Assembly (NCBI GenBank): GCA_030685235.1
Contig: MU839190.1
Location: 62,001-126,000, forward strand
Source: Copromyces sp. CBS 386.78
Taxonomy: Eukaryota > Ascomycota > Sordariomycetes > Sordariales > Sordariaceae
Length of the DNA: 64,000 nt
Reading direction: 5' to 3'
Shown here: one piece after another, positions 56,929 through 64,000 of the stretch
Layout of the letters: every line of letters starts with the position of its first letter
Position numbering within the stretch: the first letter of the stretch is position 1
The notes under the pieces: generated by a model
What the model was told of the DNA's origin: nothing
Databases searched by the model: none
The model's input: the letters and a program-made list of their open reading frames with translations, nothing else
Made by a program: the position numbers and the translations under genes

Positions 56929-57059
56929 TATGACAGGGCGGGAGTGCACATGTCCCAACAACGCCAAACCTATCCGGTAAAAGATAGGACGTAATTCTGC
57001 TTGCAAGGCAGAACTCGAAGTGCACACTATAAACCAGCATCACGGATAACCCCGTGACA
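56929..57059 (-). repeat. Right terminal repeat of the TRIM-like element
   Basis: 131 bp, identical to 56435-56565 except G at 56942. Confidence 0.9.
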
Positions 57060-57979
57060 CTATTAGCAATGAGGATTTCCTAGTTTGAAACCTATTTTTC
57101 GAAATCTTTAGGTTGTTTTTTAGCGGTCTCTTTAATAAAGGTTTAGTATTTTCGTTGGGTAGTGGCGATTTAGTCGATAGGGCGGTAGTTAATTTGGTTC
57201 TTAATTTATTTTAATTATTTATAGGTGGATTTATCCTATTTGAAAGCGGTATTAGCGAATTGGTTAGTAATATAAGTATTTATTTAGCTTTAGATTTTTG
57301 TATTAACATTATCGAAGTTTTTTTAGTGTTTATAGTAGGTATTATATATATTGTTAGCCTAGTTGTAAGTAGTTTTTTTTTTTACGGTAAGGTTTGTAGT
57401 AGGGTTGATTATTATATTTTCTTTAATATTTTATTCGGTATAGTATTTATCCTCCTCTTTAAAATCTTTTTCGTTATTAGAATCTTCTTTAACTTTTTAT
57501 TAGAATTAAGTAGTAGTGGTAGTAGCGGTCTTAGTACTATCTTCGTTAGTTTGGGTTTGAGTCTAAATTTGGGTTTGGGTTATAGTAGTGTTTATTGTAG
57601 TTATTATAGTAGTTATCGCTACGACCTTTTTAATTCGGATTCCTCTATTGAATTTGATAAATTCTTTTTTAGCCGTTAATATACGATCTTTTACGGGCTT
57701 TATAAGGAAGAAATCTTTTGGCTTAGGAAATAGGACCCTTTAGATTATAGGTCTTTCCTTGAGTAATTAGTTATTAAAGTCTTAATTACTTCTAGCTAGT
57801 TGTTTAAGGGTTTTATACTAGTTGGACTAGTCGTTTTAGATTTTGAGGACGATTGTAATAGTTTTATTAGTAGATTCTTTTAATAGAAATATAGCTAACG
57901 TTGTTGGTTTCGTAGGGATATTGCTTGTATCGGTTATTGTGGCGCTTCTTGTTGTAAATACGTAAATTAGATTATTAAT

Positions 57980-58159
57980 TATTAAATATGATTGTGTAGA
58001 ATTGATTGATTGAAGAGTGTATGTAATTGATTCGCCTAGAAGGTTTGGGGGGTGCTGGAGTATCCTAGAGGGACCTAGAAACTAGTAATCTAGGGGGCTG
58101 GGCGGCTAACCCAGATTGAGTATAGCCAGAAACCCAGATATCCACCCTCTAATCTGACA
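57980..58159 (-). repeat. Right LTR of the copia element (5' LTR), 180 bp
   Basis: Starts TATTAAATATGAT (RIP-altered from TGTTAG...) and ends CTCTAATCTGACA. The intact right end TCTGACA and left-copy start TGTTAG show TG...CA termini. Same length as the left copy. Confidence 0.93.
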
Positions 58160-61100
58160 GTATGGAAGTGTGAAGAGAGGACAGAAAAGGATGTTGGACA
58201 GACAACCCATGAACGGGAAAAGCTCTGGTCACCCTTTGATCTGATCTTCATCGTCGTCCAGTCTTGGAATGCTCTTGGTCTACGGGAGATCGTTGTCTGC
58301 ATGGAGTCTGCATGCTTGTTACCGTATACCCTGGACTGGGCGGCTTTGCAGGAACAGCAGGGGGGTGGGGGGGGTCACGACAAGCAGAATTTGTAGGTTG
58401 TTCGGGTAATAACAAACGCAATGGGACTCGGATTTGGAATGATAGCTGGGCTATGCTCTGGTCTGTCTGCGCCTTTTGATACTGTTCTCTTTCCTAGAAC
58501 TAAAAGGCCAAGAAAGGTGAAGAATCGTGTTCATGGCTGATAAAATCTGGACAGAATAGGCATGATAAGGGACAGGTTACAACAGCAGTGACCGGCCGGA
58601 TCCAAGGAGTTGACTTTGTTGGAGAAGCTGTGTCACACACACATCAACTGTCAACACATCCCGCAGCTGTCAAGCAGCGAATGCTGCCATGGTCGCCTGT
58701 AGGTGCAGTAGTTTGCTGTTGTGCATAACGGGGGGTTTGCCTTAGTTCCAAACGTCATGCTTGCAGCTTGTGTGATGATATTGCAACCCGGTAAGGTTAC
58801 CCGATACGTGCTCCAGGCTGCTGGATCCGAACGGTGCGATGCCCCACGTTTGTGAGGAGATTACGGGGATGTGATGTGAAGGAGGGTTAAAACCGGACCG
58901 GGACAAAAAGAAAGGAAAACGCTGATACGGACGAAGCAACGAAAAGATACCATAGGCGGCTGGAATAAGGAAAATAAGGAAAAGCACCGTGGTTAACTGC
59001 AATCTTTTTGTTGCCGGCGTAGCCAGGAACGGGGGCCCCCACAGAGCTCAAGCTAGGCTGTTTCGAACATGGACGATGCAGGAACATCGTCGTGTGATGA
59101 GACTTGTCCGCAGATGGTGAGCAAAAATGATGCCATCATCATGTTTAGCCAAATATGACAGGTAACAATGGTTGGAGAGAAAGAGCCTCCAACGGCGAAG
59201 AGCACGTTGCCTGTATGACTGAAGTGTATGGCAATTTGGCCAGATTGTGGCTCCCTTCCCCAGACAAAGACGTGCCGAGTATCAGAGTATCAGGAACTGC
59301 ACGGAAGATCAGGCAAAGAGTGTTAGACATATACTTCGGATAGTCGGAATGAGACTTGGGTCCTCTTTTGGGTCGTGATGGAGAATGATGTGGATCTGGC
59401 GGACATCAAAACAAGGAAATGCTAGTGATGGTCTTATTACCTGAGCTTGGCTCGATCTGTCCACCGTCCCCTTTCGGAAGCATGGTTGATATCAGCGGAT
59501 TGAACAGGATGGATTTGGATGGATTTGAAGACGACCAAGGGGCATGATGGCGTATCTTGAAAGAAGAGAGGTTGGTTAGAGGGAGGAAACAGTTCCTGAG
59601 AGTCGACACTGTACCAAGCACACATCGACATCGACGGGCACCCTCCAGGGCCTTGGGCAGTGGGCACTTGCCCTGGCTGGCGGGATGCAGGTTGGAGAAG
59701 GTGTTGTGGGTGTTCGGCCGTCCCAATTCAATGGCCCCGCTCTCTCGTGTTACCCCTGGCCTTAGCGCTAGTATGGACGGTGCTTCTGACCAATGGACGG
59801 TCGAATTCCCCTGTCTCCCTTATAGTACCACCCCCCCTTTACCACCAACTGCGACGTCCATCTTTCACACGACTCCAAACTGAAGTGTTACCCCTCCCTG
59901 CAATGGGGGAGCCGAAACACCAAGGCGAATTTCTTTCTTTCTTCTTGCGGAGTTGATGCTGGGGTTGCTTTGTTAAATGCGGCAGCCTCCTCTCTTTGTG
60001 TTGAGTCTTGTGGGTGGGTGCATTTGGCCTCCAATTCGCTCGTCAAGTTGAATCACCAACGGCGCCGTCCATCCAATGCCCCATTGCGGACGTTAACACC
60101 ACTTCTTTTATACCTCCTCAGCAGCAACCATTTCGAGTCGGCGTTCAGTGGCGATGGAACTGTGCACGGGGGGTGCCTGTGAGCCAAGTGTTTCTGGTCC
60201 CTGACTTTGGGGCCGGCAAAGGCGATTCTGCAACAGACATCCCCGTCACCTGCCCTGCTTCCCGTCTCCTTCTCATTGTTCAGGGACATGGAGAGGTATC
60301 CAATGTAGGAGCCCGTCACCAATTGTACATGATATCAGAATATGTGATGAACCCCCCTTCCATGTTGTAGTGTACCTGACTGCCCCTGCAGCCAAAGACC
60401 CTTTCTGTGAACCCCCGGCCTTCCTTCACGTTTTGGATCCTTTCCTTTTCCAGTCTCCTGCTCCACCATTGACTACAATCCATGCCTTTTGGTCCCGTCT
60501 TTATCGACAGCTGCACTTGTTCATTCGAGCTTGATAAGACTTTTGAGACGGACCGCACATTCTCCTTCGGTATGCATTTTTCTAGCGTGCTTGTTGCGGC
60601 ACTCAGCTCGACACCCAAGACATCAATCATATCCGACGCTCTCCCTTCCACACTTTGTTTCGTCCATAACTGTCCCCGACACACAACGAACGAACCAACC
60701 TCCACCACTGACCCGTCCCAATTGTCGCTCCTTTTAGAACCAAGGTTATCTTGAGAACCTAACCTGAGGTGGTGTCTCTGCCCCGGCCTCATCCTCCACT
60801 GTGTGGTGACGCCGTAATTTACCTCGACAGCTTTACTACCACACTACCTACGGACGCAGGCGCCCCCGAACTGAAGCCAAACCCAAAGCATCGCCAGGTT
60901 CCGGGCTGGACTCCACAAGACTATACCGTATCTTGTTGAGTTGAGCACTGCACCCACCACAGCACCGCTGCAACCACTGCCGCTGCGATTTTTCGCTCGA
61001 CAGTTCCCACCCACGCGTTGCTTTCCCCCTCTTTTCCCTCTCCACAGTTTCACCTTCAACTCAACCTCTCTTGGTCTCTCCAGACCGATCGAGGCGGTCT

Positions 61101-61976
61101 CTCTTTTTCCCTCTTTCTCCCTCTAGCGAAAGTCGAGTCGAGGGTGGCTTGACCACAATCGCATCGCATTTGCCCAGCATTTCCCCAAAACTGCCAAATT
61201 TCCTGCTGCATTCTTGTGCATTCGTGCTGCAGTGCCCGTCAAAGCAGGTCTCGCCCCCAACAAAGGCCCAAGTCCAACCGGAAGTTTTGCTCTGGGTCCC
61301 TCCCGCAATTCCCAAGAGACACCGAACCGGAACCCGTCCAAACCCATCCCATCGGCCATCCAACGACCCAGGCCCCTAGCATTTATCTAGCACGTATACA
61401 CAACCACCAACACCCACCGTTTCGAACCGATCCGTCGCTTTATCCAATCCACATCAACAACCACGTCGACGCCCGCTTCCATCTTTTTGCTCGAGTCGCT
61501 TCGTTGCAATTACGACCGCGTCCAGCTACAAGTCGGCCGCCTCTCGCTACCTATCCCCCAGCGACTGTGAGGCCCAATTACTCTCCAACTTCTTTGTCGA
61601 CCTCGACCTGTCACGACATTTGCCTGCCCCCGTCTGCTGCGTCGGCTACATCGACATTTACTCCCGAGAGGATAATATTGTGGCGCTCGCTGGACGACCA
61701 TCGCTTTCGCTCCCTGCCGAAACCGTCTTCGTGCGACCTTTGTGGACGTCGACCGTCGCTCCTTTCGCAATCTCTTGGCACCCTAATTTCCATCAGCGTG
61801 TCCCAGCGGGACCACGCTTAACGTCGAACCGACCCCAGTCGCGCGACCGATCAATCCTAAATACATAATACAACGACCCTCATTCTGTCGACGTTGCCAC
61901 TACCCGGCAATCTTTTCCATCGGGCCACGCGTCTGACCCTCTCGACACCTCATCGTCGCCCGCCAAATTTGCCAGA
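58160..61976. other. Long intergenic region with the RasGAP leader
   Basis: About 3.8 kb of normal composition with no convincing gene. From about 60850 it becomes strongly pyrimidine-rich, with many CCACC, TCTC and CTTTCC tracts, consistent with a promoter and a leader of about 1 kb for the RasGAP gene. Open frames in it (for example minus 60792-60316) have no motif. Confidence 0.45.
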
Positions 61977-64000
61977 ATGTCTGTGATGTTGCAGACACCT
62001 TCTCGAGCTTCTACCGGATCCACCACTTCCGTCCAACCTCTTTCCCGACAAAACACCATGTCTTCCTACGAGGGCTCGCGGTCCGCCCGCCAGTCCAAGC
62101 GGTACTCCATGTCGGCGTTGTACATGTCCATGTCCGCCAATGAGTCTGATCTCATAATCGAAGATGAGCTTGCTAGAGGTTGGCAGTCCATGTGCACCAA
62201 CTCGGTCGATGATACATACTAACTCTGGCCACAGCCCAAAAGGTCTTGCGGGACCTCAAGACCAAAATCTCCTCGCAATCGAAAAAGAACTTCGTACTTG
62301 AGAAAGATGTCCGCTACTTGGACTCGCGTATTGCCCTGTTGATCCAAAATCGCATGGCTTTAGAAGAGGTATGCCACCTGACCAATTGCTTTCTGTACAC
62401 GGCATACTGACTTTAGCTACAGCAAAATGAAGTCGCTAGCCACCTTGAAGACGCAACCGATATACAAGAAGGCGCCTTCCCCAACGACGACAGGACACAA
62501 AAATACGGAAATTTGCTCTTCTTGCTGCAGTCGGAGCCCAGGCATATTGCACATCTGTGTAGGCTCGTCACCATGGCCGAGATTGATTCACTGCTTCAGA
62601 CGGTTATGTTCACCATCTACGGAAATCAATACGAGAGTCGTGAAGAGCATCTGCTATTGACCATGTTCCAGGTAAGCTTGTTATCCTCCTTGTGGTGCTG
62701 CCTAGCGAAATCTGCTAACAATGCCGTAGTCCGTCCTGACCTACCAGTTCGACAACACTCCTGAATACTCTTCGCTTCTGCGCGCCAACACCCCGGTCTC
62801 GAGAATGATGACGACATACACGAGGAGAGGCCCAGGCCAGAGCTTTTTGAAATCGGTTCTGGCTGATAGGATCAACAGCCTGATTGAGCTCAAGGATCTG
62901 GACCTCGAAATCAACCCGCTCAAGGTCTACGAGCGCATGATCGAAGAGGCCGAAGCAAAAGACCCTGAGAGCCCCGAGGCAATGCTCCCCAAGGGAATCA
63001 CGCAGGAAGAGGCTGCCGAGAACCCGAAGGTGCAGGAGATCATCAACCCGCGGCTGACGATGCTGACCGAAATTGCCAATGGCTTCTTGGAAACCATCAT
63101 TGATGGTCTCGAAGAAACCCCCTACGGAATTCGGTGGATTTGCAAGCAGATTCGGAGCTTGACAAAGAGGAAATATCCCGATGCCAACGATCAGGTCATT
63201 TGCACGCTCATTGGCAGTTTCTTCTTCCTGCGCTTCATCAATCCAGCAATTGTCACGCCCAAGTCGTATATGCTCATTGACGGCACACCCGCGGACAAGC
63301 CGAGAAAGACGCTTACCTACGTCGCAAAAATGCTTCAGAACCTGGCCAATAAGCCCTCATACGCCAAGGAACCGTACATGGCGAAGCTACAACCTTTCAT
63401 CCATGCAAACAAGGACAAGGTCAACCGATTCATGCTCGAACTGTGCGATGTGCAAGATTTCTACGAGACGCTTGAGATGGACAACTATGTCGCCCTTTCC
63501 AAGAAGGATTTGCAGCTGGACATCACGCTCAACGAGATCTACGCTATGCACGGATTGCTCGAAAAGCATGCTGGTGAGCTATACAAGGATGAGAACTCAC
63601 ATCTGGCCATCATCATGTCAGAGTTGGGTCCTGCTCCACCTCAGGTGCCGCGAAAGGAAAACAGGGTCATCAATTTGCCGCTATTCAGTAGGTGGGAAAC
63701 GGCTATTGACGACCTGACCGCCGCCCTGGACATTACCCAAGAAGAGGTTTTCTTTATGGAAGCGAAGTCGATCTTCGTGCAGATTATACGAACAATCCCC
63801 GCGAATTCGTCAGTAGCTAGGAGGCCACTGCGGCTTGAACGCATCGCAGACGCGGCTGCAACGTCCAAGAACGATGCGGTTATGGTCCGCAAAGGCATCC
63901 GGGCGATGGAGCTGCTAAGTCAGCTGCAGGAACTCAAGGTTGTTGACAAGAGCGACCAATTCGCCTTGCTACGAGATGAGGTCGAGCAAGAACTCCAGCA
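61977..64000 (+). CDS. Ras GTPase-activating protein (RasGAP with IQGAP-like C-terminal part), partial
   Basis: Predicted exons 61977-62178, 62235-62368, 62423-62671 and 62730-64000 (continuing out of the window). Introns are short with GTTGGC, GTATGC and GTAAGC donors and CTAAC or CTGAC branch sites. A Ser-rich N-terminus is followed by a coiled segment ([33 protein letters not shown]). The RasGAP domain then shows [31 protein letters not shown], and the diagnostic [16 protein letters not shown], the FLR-F-NPA motif that stabilises the catalytic arginine region. Sequence after it ([17 protein letters not shown] and beyond) resembles the RasGAP C-terminal domain of fission-yeast Gap1/Sar1 and related fungal proteins. 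It should stimulate GTP hydrolysis by Ras. The start at 61977 is preferred; a second ATG lies nine bases on. Confidence 0.9.

Larger units (their letters stand above)
56435..57059 (-). mobile_element. Un-RIPed miniature LTR element (TRIM-like), nested in the copia relic
   Basis: Two 131-bp direct repeats (56435-56565 and 56929-57059) differ at one base (56448 A versus 56942 G) and flank 363 bases of normal composition. The sequence CTATT lies directly outside both ends (56430-56434 and 57060-57064), a 5-bp target duplication. On the minus strand the repeat starts TGTCACGGGG and ends CTGTCA(TA). A purine tract GAAGGGAGG (plus-strand 56569-56577) lies next to the distal repeat, as a polypurine tract should. 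The internal region has no long credible frame, so the element is non-autonomous. A GGGTTCGATTCCCC sequence, matching a Pol III B box, is at about 56887-56900 on the minus strand. Insertion postdates RIP of the host element. Confidence 0.8.
51995..58159 (-). mobile_element. RIP-inactivated Ty1/copia LTR retrotransposon
   Basis: Two 180-bp LTRs (51995-52174 and 57980-58159) flank AT-rich, stop-filled DNA. The flanking five bases are GTATA on the left and GTATG on the right, a target duplication with one transition. On the minus strand, reverse-transcriptase relics are readable: KLLKAFYNLRYTPLL at 53391-53433 (ancestrally KALYGLRQAP-like) and FYYINNI at 53274-53306, the RIP product of FYVDDI. 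This order (RT near the left, GAG-like Thr/Asn-rich sequence near the right) fits Pseudoviridae. A polypurine tract (AAGTGAGGGGG on the minus strand, plus-strand 52177-52187) abuts the left LTR. All reading frames are broken. A 625-bp un-RIPed element is nested at 56435-57059. Confidence 0.93.

Noticed and set aside
56669..56994. Several 70-80 codon frames inside the TRIM-like element
   Set aside because: They overlap terminal repeats and the tRNA-like segment, disagree in frame, and show no retroelement motif, so the element is treated as non-coding.
57260..57679. 139-codon plus-strand hydrophobic frame
   Set aside because: It is antisense to the GAG-like part of the copia element. Its Phe/Ile/Tyr richness is what RIP produces by chance.
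60316..60792. 158-codon minus-strand frame
   Set aside because: No motif; it lies in the long region upstream of the RasGAP gene.

Overview
The window looks like chromosomal DNA of a filamentous ascomycete, most likely Neurospora or a close relative. The evidence is short 50-70 nt introns with GT(A/G)AGT donors and CTAAC or CTGAC branch sites, long untranslated leaders, a thi4 gene with a TPP riboswitch in a 5' leader intron, and two blocks of extremely AT-rich, stop-filled DNA. Repeats in those blocks differ by C:G to T:A transitions, the mark of repeat-induced point mutation (RIP). The species call is inference.

Layout. 1-103: the 3' end of an unidentified gene. 2546-7029 (+): a five-exon, 1408-residue GPI-anchored mucin-like wall protein. 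7680-9348 (+): thi4 with TATA box, two uORFs, a riboswitch-bearing leader intron and a suicide thiazole synthase. 11593-9837 (-): a PLP group II decarboxylase. 15178-16119 (+): a Ras-superfamily GTPase with an insert and no CAAX box. 18142-17267 (-): an AMMECR1-domain protein.

18563-34088: a 15.5 kb element-like block bounded by 28-bp near-perfect inverted repeats. Inside are RIP-mutated relics: a minus-strand gene with a five-fold 99-bp repeat coding AT-hook-like motifs, a plus-strand transposase relic, and three minisatellites. 34089-42876: a 68-residue secreted protein, a four-segment membrane protein and a membrane-anchored alpha/beta-hydrolase-like protein. 42877-50257: nop9, a SET-domain protein, a DUF1772-like gene broken by a 40-bp tandem duplication, a NodB-fold deacetylase with an altered metal motif, and a hypothetical protein. 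51108-51178: tRNA-Gly(GCC).

51995-58159: a complete but RIP-destroyed Ty1/copia retrotransposon on the minus strand. It has 180-bp LTRs and a near-perfect target duplication, and carries a nested, un-RIPed 0.6 kb miniature LTR element (TRIM-like). 61977-64000 (+): the first exons of a RasGAP that runs off the window.

The genes are ordinary, dispersed eukaryotic units and not a cluster. The less ordinary content is in the mobile and repeat regions: the inverted-repeat-bounded block, the un-RIPed miniature retroelement inside a RIPed host, the AT-hook repeat relic and the duplication-broken gene. Intron-containing genes were assembled by hand from splice signals and frame continuity; exon borders are predictions.
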